Shown: positions 20,479 to 31,624 of the stretch, piece after piece | Numbering within the stretch: position 1 is the first letter of the stretch | Layout of the letters: every line of letters starts with the position of its first letter | Origin: Myrica gale | Taxonomy: Eukaryota > Streptophyta > Magnoliopsida > Fagales > Myricaceae | Reading direction: 5' to 3' | NCBI GenBank assembly: GCA_963930655.1 | Contig: OZ005612.1 | Location: forward strand, 12,901,001 to 12,965,000 | DNA length: 64,000 nucleotides | Translations under genes and position numbers: made by a program | The notes under the pieces: generated by a model | What the model saw: only the letters and a program-made list of their open reading frames with translations | Databases searched by the model: none | What the model was told of the DNA's origin: nothing

Positions 20479-23400
20479 TGTGACACCCCGCTTTATTTTC
20501 AGTTGTTTGCTTAATTACATATTATTCTCTTTGGAGTTTTTCAGTTTCAATAAGTCTAAATTATTACTTTATTAAGCTTAAAAATCAATTCTTCAAGTAA
20601 GTGTTTGCATCGGTTTGCATATTATTTCCTTATGAGCTTCATATTTGTTATTAAAAGCTTCGTCATATTTAATTTGGCCTAATCTTCAAGTATTTTTCAG
20701 CTTAGAGCCGAATATAAGAATTTAGTAGCTGCGTTAAGACATTGGATACAAGGGTACACGGGCTGGCCAAGTGCTACAATCCCAGGTGTGCTGAGCCCTG
20801 CATCCTCGGGAGTACTGACCCGAGAATTTCATGGTAAGTAAGTTGAATTCCCGGTCTGTTTGGGTGAATGAGCTACCCGGTGTATCTGTGTAGTGAGCCC
20901 GGGGCAAATGACCTGCGAGGTTGGGAACACCAAGTAGAAACACCCGGGATTACTGAGTAGGAAATACCGAGAGCAGCACTCCCGGGGATGCTGAACCCTG
21001 CATGCTCGGGAATGTTGAGACCCGAGCACTGCTCGGGAGTTTTTAGAGGGCTAAGAGCAGACCCAGGGGGTACTGAACCCTGAGGCCCGAGAACATGCCG
21101 GTTAGGAGAGCTACAAATTGCCCAGGGATGACATGTCTGCCCTAGAATTTTATGATATCATGCACATGACGTATTGCTTTTCCACGTGTTTTAACCATGC
21201 GAGGAGCATTTAATACCTTCTTATCCAAATTTAGATGGACGTTTAGGTGGAGTCTTGTGATTGGCTCGTCCATTTAGCTTGATCTTTGTGAAAGAGATGT
21301 GATATATGGGAGACTTGTTGGCTTTTATGATTGGTTGCTAAGTTATTTGCTCAATATTCACGTAGCCTAGAGTAGGGAACGTAGGATGGTCAGGGGGAAT
21401 TCACCTTTAGTTAGTCACATGTATTTAAGTGAGACTTGCTCGACTGGTGGCATAAGGAGAGACCGAGCACACCTATCTGATAAAATAGGAGAGGAGAGTG
21501 AAGTGAGAGAGACCTGCTGACCGAAGCAAAAGAGGAAGTGAGAATTCCGAGCAAGAGAGAAAGGGAAAAATCGTAGGAAAAAGGAAGAGCCCGGGGTAAT
21601 TTTGGTTTGCACTATTCTTCCCTTAAGCCACTTTTGTCTTTTTCTGTCCTAACTAAGTGTTATGTTGTTCAGGTGTTATTATCTAAGAAACTCAGACAAA
21701 ACTCAACTAAGGTAAGGGTGTAGAGAATCAACCAGGGTATTCGGGTTAGTCACATGCGAAAAGACTTTTTATTTTCATGTTCATGTCTAGGGAAGATATT
21801 GTTGAAAATTTTGTTTTTACATTCGGGAAGGACTTGTTTTTACCAAGAAAGTGTTTTGCATGCTCAGAAAGGACTTTTGTTTTAATACCAAGAATAAGCA
21901 ACGTGCCCGAGCATCCATTTTGCTAGCTTCTCGGGAGATTTTTAGCAAAAGTTCCTGAGGAGCCTTTTTGCTAGCTACTCGGGAGATTTTTATAAAGCGT
22001 GTCTGGCGAGACTTTTATAAAACATGCTTGGGAAGTTCTTTTTAGTCCCGGTAAGTGTTTTTTATGATGCCTGGGAGGTTTTTGATTGAAAATGTTCGGG
22101 AGGATTTTCTTTTGAAACTAGTCAAGAGCCATAAAATCCTTTCTTTTACACAATCAGTCCTTATTAGGTTTAACAATAAAATAAAAGAGAAAGTTGTATA
22201 AGTTGTTAGACTTGTCTATTTCAACATGTTATGAGTTACTTGCGCATGTTTGATCTATGAACTGAAAAATGAAAAGATGAAATTGATTGATAAAAGGGGA
22301 TCACGGCAGTGCCCTAATGAAGCTCAAAGTGAGTAAAAAGGCCATGGAATGGCAAAAGAAAAGAAAAGGACCGAAAGAGTACACATGCAAGAACCATTAT
22401 GAATCTATGAATAAATGATGAAAGATGAATTTGAAAATGGAACAAAAAAGTACATGGCTTTATTTTGATCTTATTTCCTCACTGATATCATCTAATATGT
22501 GCACTATGCTTGTAAATGATGAATCATGTATCATAATTACGTGTTGTATTATTTATGCAAATGACTGAGCATCAACGATTGCATCCATATCATGAATCAT
22601 TGAGTGGACCAAGATCGGGGGATGGAAACTAAACTTACCCGAGGTGTTTTCCGTAATGATGGGTGACTCTACCATTCACTAAAGGGAGAGTGCAACCCAC
22701 CGCTATGAGAAAAGGGTGGGCTCCTAATCTAATAGGGCAAAGTGTCTAACCTAATGGGGCAAAAGCGCCTAACTATGAAAGGGTCCTGGTGCAGTTGGCA
22801 TGGGACAAGTCTCGGAGGAGAGGAGAGACACACAATCCAACTCTGGGGGTAAACAAAGTAGACGGCGGAAACATCTCAACCCCAAAAGAATGGATGATAA
22901 TTGGGTGCACAACATCATCTCATTTCATGTGCATCGATAGATGTCTTGTTTGTATGAATTGTATGAAAGCATGCATACTCTATCATGTTTCATATTGACA
23001 TGTCTCTGCATGCTCTTTCTTTTATGATTGTCATGTCCCGTTCTCGACCTTACTGAGTCTATAGGACTCACCCCTTTTATGTTTGTTGGTGGTTGCCTTT
23101 TTATTGTTAAGAGGAGGTGAAGTTGTGATGAAGAGCAGACTGGTTCCGCTTTCTTTGATTTTACTCAGATTGTATTCCAAATGATTTTATTTGGTAGACA
23201 TCTTGGTTGTATAAACTCTATGAGCATTAGGAGGCTCACCTTTTTGTTAACTAGCCTTTTTAATAATCTTTGGAAGGACGCTTTTGTAACTTTCTATTTA
23301 TTTTCGATTTATTTTCCTGATTCAAAGCAAAAATTTTCCTGTAGGCGTAATTGAATATCGTCTTTTCAATAAATCCATGAAACTATTATTTTCCTTAATA

Positions 23401-23544
23401 TACTTGTAAATTTCCAATAAAACGTATTCGCTAAACACAAGTTATCAGGCTTTGAGAAGAGTAATTCGTGCCGTAATCTCCGCTTGTATGCATTCTATTG
23501 CTATAGGAGAGCCTAGGGGGTATGTACAAGCACGGGACGTAACA
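20479..23544 (+). mobile_element. Second solo LTR, Ty3/gypsy type, TSD ATTAT
   Basis: Starts TGTGACACCCCGC and ends CACGGGACGTAACA; the 5-bp duplication ATTAT flanks it at 20474-20478 and 23545-23549. Length 3066 bases. No coding region or primer site. The end motif (cggg.cgtaaca) and size resemble the LTR at 7750, but the interiors do not align, so it is a different family. It contains degenerate G/C-rich units around 'ctcgggag' (20760-21080, 21900-22100) and a promoter-like region near 21400. Confidence 0.87.
20760..22110. repeat. Degenerate 'CTCGGGAG' repeats in the solo LTR
   Basis: Motifs cccgggat/ctcgggaa-tgctgaaccctgcat recur at 20780-21080, and ctcgggagatttttaGcaaaa recurs at 21940-22020. 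They explain the short minus-strand frames here. Spacing is irregular, so I see no strict satellite. Confidence 0.55.
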
Positions 23545-23549
23545 ATTAT

Positions 23550-24315
23550 AAAGTATGAGATAATAGAAAATTAGAGATCTCAATCCAAATAAAATATAAA
23601 TAGAACTTTGAAATAACTTTCAACTTTATATAAAAATTCGATAAAAATCCCTGTGACTATAACTCTAGGTCACATATACACATTGTGATAGGGTTTTACA
23701 GTCTGAAGATGCTATGAATCTTCGTTGGGGGCCACCCAAACTAAGCTATACTCTCGGTAGATTTCTCCCTATTAAGGTAGTGTTTGGAGGCCTAATAAAA
23801 TAACTATCAAATACTCTCTTTTTAATAAACATATATAATTCACTCAAATCATTTCCCTCTTCATTTTTTCACCAATTCTCATAAACTAAAATATTTAACT
23901 CCCAAAATTTTGGCATGTAAATACCACCATCTTGGCACGTTACCAAGTTTGCACTTGGAAAGAACCTACTAAGTAAATATTGTTTCCAAGATGAGTGCAC
24001 TTACTATGGCTGCAATTGGTACCAATGCCATAGCTCTTAACTCTAGGCCTCATGGTTTGAGAATATAACACATATCATACAATACTCATGCATAAAATAT
24101 ATCATTCTATACGCATAATGCTATAAACATGTAACTTTCATATAACTTTCAGATTGTAATATAAACCTGTGAAATTTAATAAAAGAAATTGTACATATAT
24201 GAAATCGTTTAAAAATAAATCGTATTTGGAAAGTTTGTTTAGCGATTTGACAAACTTTGTATTTTTCAAATTTAATTTTAGCAAGTCAATGACTAGTTCT
24301 TTTTTTGAAAAGTTT
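23550..24315. other. No gene; MITE-like stretch 23779-23935
   Basis: The first 230 bases show nothing I can name. 23779-23935 (gtgtttggaggcctaataaaat ... tttggcatgtaaata) resembles the MITE family described at 19370. The rest is AT-rich flank of the copia remnant. Confidence 0.5.
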
Positions 24316-24758
24316 TTAAATCAAGTCCCATATGAGCATTCTACTATGCGAAAGCCAACTGTTGTCATTTACGGCTGAAAAGCATTTTACATCTTTTGAA
24401 GAAATGTCATTTAAATATACGATGTAAACGTTTTCATGCGGATGACCCACAAAAAACACTTTGTCATCATTAATGCTTTCAATGATGCAGGGTGATGATT
24501 TGGGTAAAAAATGACAATCCTTATCACACAATTAACTAATACTTAATAGATTATACTTTAATCCATCAATCAATAAAATATCATGAAATATAAGATTAAC
24601 AGTTTTACCAATTTTACCTTTATCATTGTCTCGGAAAGTGACAACGCCACCATCCTTTGGCTTGATGGTGTTGAACCATTCCTTATTACCCGTAATGTGC
24701 TTTGAGCAGCAACCGTCAAGAAACCAATGTCTCTTTCCATGGTGAGTCTTCAAGCACA
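24316..24758 (-). pseudogene. Copia protease and pre-integrase remnant
   Basis: Minus strand: HWFLDGCCSKHITGNKEWF is the copia protease head (usual DSGCSRHMTG; here the catalytic D-S-G is D-G-C, so the Ser is lost). Then come 'GGVVTFRDNDKGKIGK', 'LIDGLKYNLLSIS', a stop, and the pre-integrase lead 'LCDKDCHFLPKSS'. It is truncated at 24316. The matching upstream part lies on the other side of the hAT-like element at 30481. Confidence 0.78.
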
Positions 24759-25169
24759 CCTACAAGTAGGGATGTTTAGTGCCACCGGAAAAATCCAGTG
24801 GCACTGGCACCGGGTTGCCTATACCCGGATTAACCAGTGTCGATTTGGTATTTTCTGAAAAACACAGGATTTTTCTTGGTTCCTGGTTTACCCGAGACCG
24901 AGTTCCAGGGTACCGAAAAATCAGGATTTTTTAATACAAAACGACGTAGTTTATCATAAACGTCATTTTGTCACACCCCCGCCCTCCCATTTCTTCGACA
25001 CTCGACAGTCATTTCGCCCCTGCCTCTCTCTCTCCCTCCCCTCCCTCTCCTGGGCACAGGCGGCATAGCCACCCTTCGCCAACCAGCAGCCTGCACCTCC
25101 CTTCACCGACCACAACTTCTCTCTTCTTTTCACCTTCTTCACGAGTCAATCTCTTCTCATCTCCTCTGT

Positions 25170-26200
25170 CACATCTCTCTCTCTGGCTGGTGGTCGTGGT
25201 CATGGTGGTCGTTGTGGGCAGGTTCTGAATCAGGAAGTCTCGTACCGTGATCGTAGCATTCAGGATGTTATGATTGAAGATTTGCAGAGGCAAGTGGCAG
25301 AGTTAACCCAGCGCCTAGCGGGCCAGGAAGTCTGTAATCATGAAGTGGAAGATTCTGACACCTACAATTCCACCTTCGAAAATCCGTACCACAATCGATT
25401 TCGGAAGTACCGTGGTCGAGAGAACCGTCATGGAGACCTCGACTTTAGAGTTTATTTGCCCGAGTTTTCTGGTACGTTACAAGCCGATTGCTTTATTGAT
25501 TGGTTGAATAAAGTAGAACGAATTTTCAATTATAAAGAAGTCCCAGATCGTGTAAAAGTAAAACTGGTGGCCATCAAACTCAAGGGAAGAAAATCTGCGT
25601 GGTGGGAGCAATTGAAACAATGGAAGATTATACCCAAAACCTGTTTCAGGGTCACTTAATTCGTTGAGGCAAGGGATGAGATCGGTGGAAGATTATACGG
25701 AGGAGTTCTATCAGTTGATCGCTTTGTCTGAGACAGAAGAACATATGGTGGCACTGTATTTGGGGGGGTTACGACAACCTCTGCAAGATGCCCTCAGCCT
25801 TCACTCGCTGTGGACAGTTTCTGAAGCCTACCATTGTGTTCTAGCTGTAGAAAAACAAAATAATAGAAGACCAGTAATCAGAAAAGATCAAAGCAATAGG
25901 CCAGCTCGCCCTCAAGAATCCCGTCCTCCCCAGCAGCCACTAAAGGGTAATCCTAACCCTACTATTAAATGCTTTAGATGTGGTGAACAGGGGGCATATA
26001 ACAACTAATTGCAGGAAGCCTACCAGTCAGACGGGCAAAAATCTCCTGCTTGAGGAAGGCGTGAAAGAAGAGACTGAGGAGATTGGAGAGCCAGTGTATG
26101 ACGAAGAAGGAGATGAGGATGTGCTGTATGGAGACGGTCATGAGACTATGGTCATTCGTAAGAGCCTCCAGACTCCCAGAGGTGATTCTGAAGCTGATTG
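25170..26200 (+). pseudogene. Chromovirus Gag with zinc knuckle
   Basis: The frame is readable from about 25170 (GRGHGGRCGQVLNQEVSYRD), then 'QDVMIEDLQRQVAELTQRLAG', 'LDFRVYLPEFSGTLQADCFIDWLNKVERIF' and 'VKLVAIKLKGRKSAWWEQLK'. A deletion and stop near 25655 precede 'LRQGMRSVEDYTEEFYQLIAL'. The zinc knuckle CFRCGEQGHITTNC is split by one extra base near 25988. The acidic tail follows at 25980-26201. The gag style is that of CRM/Reina-type chromoviruses. Confidence 0.82.
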
Positions 26201-26716
26201 ATTGAGAACCAATATCTTCTAGACAACCTGCACAGTGGCCGACAAAGTCTGCAAGATTATTATTAACAGTGGCAGTTGCGAGAACGTAGTATCTGAAGAC
26301 GCTGTCCAGAAATTGCAGTTGAAGACAGATCGTCATCCCAAGCCATACAAATTGTCATGGCTGAATAAAGGCAGTGAGGTAAAAATAGATAGATGATGCT
26401 TAGTGTATTTTTCTGTTGGCAAGAAATATTTCGATTGCTTGGTATGATGTAGTGTCTATGGATGCATTTCATATACTGTTAGGCAGACCTTGGCAGTATG
26501 TTCGAAGTGTGGTACATGATGGACGGAAGAATACGTATTCCCTTAGCATCAAAGGGAAAAAAGATTGTTTTGGCGCCTCGTCGGGAAGGACCCAATCCCA
26601 TTCCAGTTGTCAATAATAACAATATGCTTTCTATGTCCAGGTTTTTAGTTGAAGTTGAGCGTGAAAACGTAGTCTATGCTTTACTACCTTGTCCAGCTGC
26701 TTTCAGAGTTTTCTGA
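26201..26716 (+). pseudogene. Chromovirus aspartic protease with mutated active site
   Basis: The retropepsin motif reads IIINSGSCENVVS: codon AAC at 26265-26267 gives Asn where the catalytic Asp of the D-S-G triad is required. Downstream 'KLQLKTDRHPKPYKLSWL', 'FSVGKKYFDCLVWYDVVSMDAFHILLGRPWQY' are in place, with stops at about 26394 and a frame change. It is therefore inactive for two independent reasons. Confidence 0.8.
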
Positions 26717-27548
26717 TTTCATGCTAAAAGACCTTCCTCATGGACTGCCGCTTCTGAGAGATATTCAGGATCAAATTGACCTGATTCCGGGCTCGAGTTT
26801 GCCCAATAGACCAGCATACTGCCTCAGCCCAAAGGAAGCTGAAGAGTTGTAACGACATGTGGTAGTGTTACTAGAGAGGGGCTACATCCGTGAGAGTATG
26901 AGCCCGTGTGCCGTTCCTGCCTTGCTAGTGCCAAAGAAAGATGGTTCTTGGCGCATGTGTGTGGAAAGCAGAGCCATCAATAGGATTACGGTGAAATACA
27001 GATTTCCAATCCCCCGCCTGGATGATATGTTAGATCAACTGTCCGGTTCTAAGGTCTTCTCCAAAATTGACCTTAAAAGCAGATACCACAAGATCCGAAT
27101 AAGGAGTGGAGACGAGTGGAAGATAGCGTTTAAGATGCAGCATGGGTTGTATGAGTGGATGGTCATGCCATTTGGACTATCCAATGCGCCCAGTACGTTC
27201 ATGAGATTTATGCATCAGGTTTTACGGCCTTTCATGGGGAAATTTGTGGTAGTCTACTTCGACGATATCCTTATCTATAGCCCTACATGGGCATCACACT
27301 TTGATCACCTCCGTGCAGTTTTTGATATGCTCAAGACAGAGCGCCTGTTTGTTAATCAGAAGAAGTGTTATATATTCACTACTTCTGTAACTTTTATGGG
27401 TTTTGTTGTGTCTATTGATGGTGTTCATGTAGATCAGTCGAAGATAGATGCAGTCTTGGAGTGTCCCCAGTCAAAAACCTTGCATGATGTAGTTTCCATG
27501 GGTTGGCGTCCTTCTGCCGCCGCTTCATCCGGAATTTCAGCACTTTGA
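26717..27548 (+). pseudogene. Ty3/gypsy reverse transcriptase
   Basis: The lead-in is 'FMLKDLPHGLPLLRDIQDQIDLIPGSSLPN', a stop at 26849, then a continuous frame 26859-27548: '[36 protein letters not shown]', '[25 protein letters not shown]', '[19 protein letters not shown]', and the catalytic box [11 protein letters not shown]. The first catalytic Asp (KIDLKSRYH) is kept. After '[13 protein letters not shown]' the frame slips into the RNase H part. Confidence 0.9.
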
Positions 27549-28040
27549 TTGCTCCTATCACAGAGTGCCTCAAGGGACGCGATTTCCACTGGTCTGAGGA
27601 GGCAGAATCCATTTTTCAACTGGTCAAGCAGAAGATGACAGAGGCACCAGTGTTGGCACTCCCTGATTTTGATAGGGTGTTTGAGTTGAATTGTGATGCA
27701 TCTGGAGTTGGCATTGGTGGTTATCTGAAGTCAGGAAGGGTGGCCAATAACTTTTTTCAGTGAGATGCTGTCAGGTTCAAAGAAGAATTACTCCACCTAT
27801 GACCTGGAGTTCTACGCCTTCGTTCAGTCTTTGAAGCATTGGCGTCACTACCTTGTACAGAAGGAATTCATTCTTCTTACTGATCATGAGGCTCTGAAGT
27901 ACATCAATGCTCAACACAAGCTGAGCAGGCGACATGCCAAATGGGTGGCGTACTTATAAGAGTTCACCTTTACCCTGAGGCACCTAGCAGGAAGCCTGAA
28001 CCGTGTTACAGATGCCCTTAGTTGTTGCACCTTACTCCTC
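27503..28040 (+). pseudogene. Ty3/gypsy RNase H
   Basis: [25 protein letters not shown] and '[48 protein letters not shown]' (thumb and RNase H start with catalytic Asp) run to 27763. After one shift, 'SKKNYSTYDLEFYAFVQSLKHWRHYL', 'FILLTDHEALKYINAQ' and 'LSRRHAKWVAYL' complete it. The expected order after RT is kept. Confidence 0.86.
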
Positions 28041-29338
28041 ACAACTATGAGTACCAAAGTCGGAGGATTTGAAGCTTTCATTGATTTGTATGCCACAGAT
28101 CCTTCCATTGGAAAGACCATTCAGGAGGTAACATCTGATCATCGTCATGATTTCATTTTGCATAATGGTTATTTGTTTCGTGGGCTACAGTTGTGCATTC
28201 CAGATTGTTTTCTAAGGCAGAAGATTATTAGTGAACTTCATAATGAGGGTCACTTTGGACGAAACAAGACATTGGCTCTTATTTCTTCGGATTACTATTG
28301 GCCCAAGTTGACCGGTGACGTGGCTCACTTTGTGGAGTGTTGTTATGTGTGCCAAAGTTCCAAGGGTGTCCTCACCAATGCAGGCCTTTACACCCCCTTA
28401 TAGTTGTGGTTGACAGGTTTTCCAAGATGACCCACTTTGTAGCTTGCAGGAAAACCATGGATGCTGCCCGGATAGCCCATCTTTACTTTAGTGAGATTGT
28501 GTGTCTCCATGGTGTTTCTCAATCCATCACTTCAGATCGCGACACCAAGTTCATCAGTAATTTTTGGCAGAGCTTATGGGGAAAGTTGGGGACAAAGTTG
28601 AATTTCAGCAGAGCTTACCACCCCTGGACGGATGGTCAGACCGAAGTGGTGAACCGGAGTCTTGGCAATTTGTTGAGGTGTTTGGCAGGCACTAAACCCA
28701 AGCAGTGAGATTTAACATTACCTCAAGCAGAATTTTTCTGCAACAGGTCAACGAGCAGGACCACAGGAATGAGCCCATTTGAGATTGTCTATGGTCAGAA
28801 TCCATCTGGAGTACTAGACTGAGCTCCCATTCTACGTGTGGGCCGTTTACATCCTAACGCAGATGAGTTGGCACAACATCTTCTCAGCATCCATGAGCAT
28901 GTGAAATTGGCCATTCAAGAGAGTAATGCCAAGTACAAAGCTCGAGCGGACAGTAATCGTCGTCAGGTACTTTTTGATGTTGGTGATTTTGTTTGGGCTG
29001 TATTTACTCGTGATCATTTCCCTGTTGGAGAGTATAGTAAGCTTAAGGAGCGGAAGATTGGACCCTGTGAGATACTGCAGAAGATCAATGACAACGCCTA
29101 CAGGTTGTGTCTTCCTAGTCACTTGAACACTTCCGATGTCTTTAATGTGAAAAACCTGAGTCCTTACTTTGCGGATTCTGCTGATACTACTGTGATCTCG
29201 AGGACGAGTTGTTTCCAACCCGGGGTGACTGATGCAAGGGGATCCGAGTTAGATGACGCTGAGCTGTCAGATTGCACATTGATGGCGCTGAATTACATGG
29301 AGCGGGCAGATCAGCGCAAGGATGGCAAGAAATCGTGA
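28041..29338 (+). pseudogene. Ty3/gypsy integrase with chromovirus-type C-terminus
   Basis: The zinc-binding head (HNEGHFGRNKTLALISSDYYWPKL...CYVCQSSKG) is at 28230-28370. The core has 'VVVDRFSKMTHFVACRKTMDA', 'SITSDRDTKFISNFWQSLW' and 'FSRAYHPWTDGQTEVVNRSLGN' with the catalytic D and E. A short segment between CQSSKG and VVVDRF (the 'W..ISMDFI' block with the first catalytic Asp) is missing. Frame 28838-29338 gives the C-terminal domain 'FVWAVFTRDHFPVGEYSKLKERKIGPCEIL', 'LNTSDVFNVKNLSPYF' and a tail 'SELDDAELSDCTLMALNYM', without a classical chromodomain, as in CRM-type elements. Confidence 0.86.
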
Positions 29339-30471
29339 TCTAGCCTAATTGGGGCAGTTTTCGTGCACTTGTCGGCTTTTTAGCCATAACTTTGGCTACA
29401 AGTGTCTGATTTGCGCCCGTGACCCCAATTCGGAAAGCTCTTTTCGGCACGCACGTCATGGTCACCCAGCCACACTCATTGCACCTCGTTTCAAGCCCTA
29501 GTCCTCTGTTTTCCCTTTAGAATCCCTATTTATAGTTAATTTTTGCTATTTATGGTAATCTTCCATTTATCGTTTAGGAAGTAATTCTGAACCCGTTTTC
29601 AGCCAGATTTTTGGCAGCCTAATTATTTCTTTCCGTATTTCGTTTTGGTAGGACTTTTAGGGTTTTGCTATTTTTGGTAAAATCCTATTAGGGGTCGGTT
29701 TTAGCTATATTAACTCGGCTTGTGGGTTGCTTTTTATCATTCCTGAATATTGAGAATTTTATTGAATCCCAGAGTTTTCTCTGAATTTTTGGGACAAATT
29801 CTCTACTTTCCTTGCAAATTGCCTATTGCACTAGCCTACAGAAGAATCTCTATTGTGTTGGGCGTCAGGGTGTCAAAACATATAAGAGGGAGAAAAGTTA
29901 TACTAGTCAATCACACACCCTATACTCTGCCCTTATAGAAAATACAGTATAGTTTGAGCTAGAATTCATAGGCAATAATGCTAAATCTTATTGGTGGTCT
30001 AATTTTCTTTGCAGGGCTGCCTCAGAAATACAAGGACTCTATCAGGGCTATAACCCCTGGCCTTCCACTTTTTCTTTATAACTACACAGAGCATCAGCTA
30101 CACAGAGAATTCCAGGTTTGGATGCCTACACATCTTCTCTATCAATGCTGAGTTTATTTTGTGGATTGTTTTTTGTATCTACTCGGCTATTTTTTAATTT
30201 GTGAACTTGTAATTTTTTGAATTCATGTATAAGTCTTTTTGGACGGCTGGAATTTGTGGATTGGTTTTTTATCTACTTTGCTATTTTTTGAATTTGTGAA
30301 CTTGTAAATTTTTTAATGCTAAAAAAATGACTCAATATGAATATAGGTTAACCAGAAACCGTCATCGCTAAAAATATGTAGGTGTAGGTGACTAATATTT
30401 GAAAACCAGCCTATCCGGTGTAGATGTCGATTTTGGTCAAAATCGGCACCTACACCGGGTTGAACAACCCT
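29339..30471. repeat. Probable 3' LTR remnant of the chromovirus and right arm of the hAT-like element
   Basis: 29341-30120 is non-coding and shows features of a chromovirus LTR (a 'gccataactttggctacaagtgtc' stretch, a possible TATA region, an 'aggactctatc' leader), but no 5' copy exists to confirm it. 30160-30225 and 30255-30320 are a direct repeat (gtggattg.tttttatctac...gctattttt...gtgaacttgtaa). The last 150 bases are the hAT-like arm. Confidence 0.5.
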
Positions 30472-30480
30472 ACCTACAAG

Positions 30481-30610
30481 CATTAATCAGTTTCAGCTTT
30501 TGGTACCAAAATTCTTTTGAGTCTATTCGGGTTACTGGCTTTTTCAAAGATTTGTGTCTTTTGAACTCAAATAATCTTTACACCATTTGATAGCTCTCTT
30601 ACTTATAAAA
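30481..30610 (-). pseudogene. Upstream part of the split copia remnant
   Basis: Minus strand reads a degraded end of gag (…FWYQKLKLINA in one frame, 'RILVPKAETD' in another) that joins the protease head at 24758 once the hAT-like element and one CCTACAAG are removed. Only about 40 codons are recognisable. Confidence 0.5.
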
Positions 30611-31554
30611 CAAGCATGTGAAAAAAATATTTCATAACTACTATGAACTAGCATGCTAATTATCTTTGATTCTTCAACTCGATTCTAAAATAGCATAAAG
30701 CACATGGATGTAGTTTATAATTTTTCTCATAGTGTAAAAAAAAATTACGCCTTCCCATGAGCCTTTTCGACATAGATGACAATTTAACAAATTCAATGTG
30801 CAAGACCCGCCAGAGTGAAATCTAGCCAAGGCAGCTGCATACTAACGTACTTGGTGTTATTCTGCATTTCAACCACGTGATTAAATAATATGAAAAGTAT
30901 ATCCGCTTGCTAATTGAAGCTACCTTTGAAAACACTCCGTCTTTATTCAACATCTAGTTACTATACATTAAAATTATATATATAGCTAACTCTATTGAAA
31001 CTACGGGTTATGTTCCGGATATAGAAATTCAAAAAAAAAATTGTCAATAGAAATTAAACTTTTAGCATCCCTAAATTAAACCTACTCGATTTCATCACTT
31101 TTATGGTTTAATTGTCATTGTCAACCGTAAATATTCATCATCCTTAATTGGTCCCCAAAATAATAAAATAAAGTTGAGTACTAATTGTAACATTCATTGA
31201 ACTCAATAAATTAGTACAAAAGTGAACAAAGTAGGTACTGTAATGAGATACTTATCTATCAAAATTTTATAAAAGAGTTCATACTAATTTATAATTTCCA
31301 TCCATTTTTTTCTAGGTAATTTCGATCTATTCTATCCCACTTATCTCTTAGAATTTGGATGGGAATGTGAATATTGCGAATGTTGCCTTTTCTAACGTAG
31401 GTGCGAATACTGTGTATAAAGGAGTCTTTTATAGTTATATGGCATTTCATTTCAAATGTTCCTGAGGCTTTCCAATGGTATTGTAAATTTGAGTAACAAC
31501 AAAATCCAGGAATAGCCATAACTTCGTTCGAGATAAGCAACCCAACTCCGTGTC
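30611..31554. other. No gene seen
   Basis: AT-rich spacer. The minus-strand frame 31289-31558 has no recognisable domain and is crossed by low-complexity stretches; I leave it out as a gene. It may contain the 3' UTR of the disrupted host ORF that ends at 31555. Confidence 0.5.
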
Positions 31555-31624
31555 TCACACAACGAAACTAAGCATGTCAAGATCACTTGGAAGAACATTG
31601 AAGAAATGATAAACCTCATCTTCA

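Larger units (their letters stand above)
24767..30472 (+). mobile_element. hAT-like element with 8-bp TSD carrying a chromovirus
   Basis: Left end TAGGGATGTTTAG and right end complement TAGGGTTGTTCAA are short terminal inverted repeats; the 8-base direct repeat CCTACAAG flanks them (24759-24766 and 30473-30480). Short TAGGG-type ends with an 8-bp duplication are the hAT hallmark. No hAT transposase domain is seen inside, so it is non-autonomous. Most of its 5.7 kb is a broken Ty3/gypsy chromovirus. The host of the insertion is a copia protease gene, whose two halves meet when the element and one duplication are removed. Confidence 0.82.
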
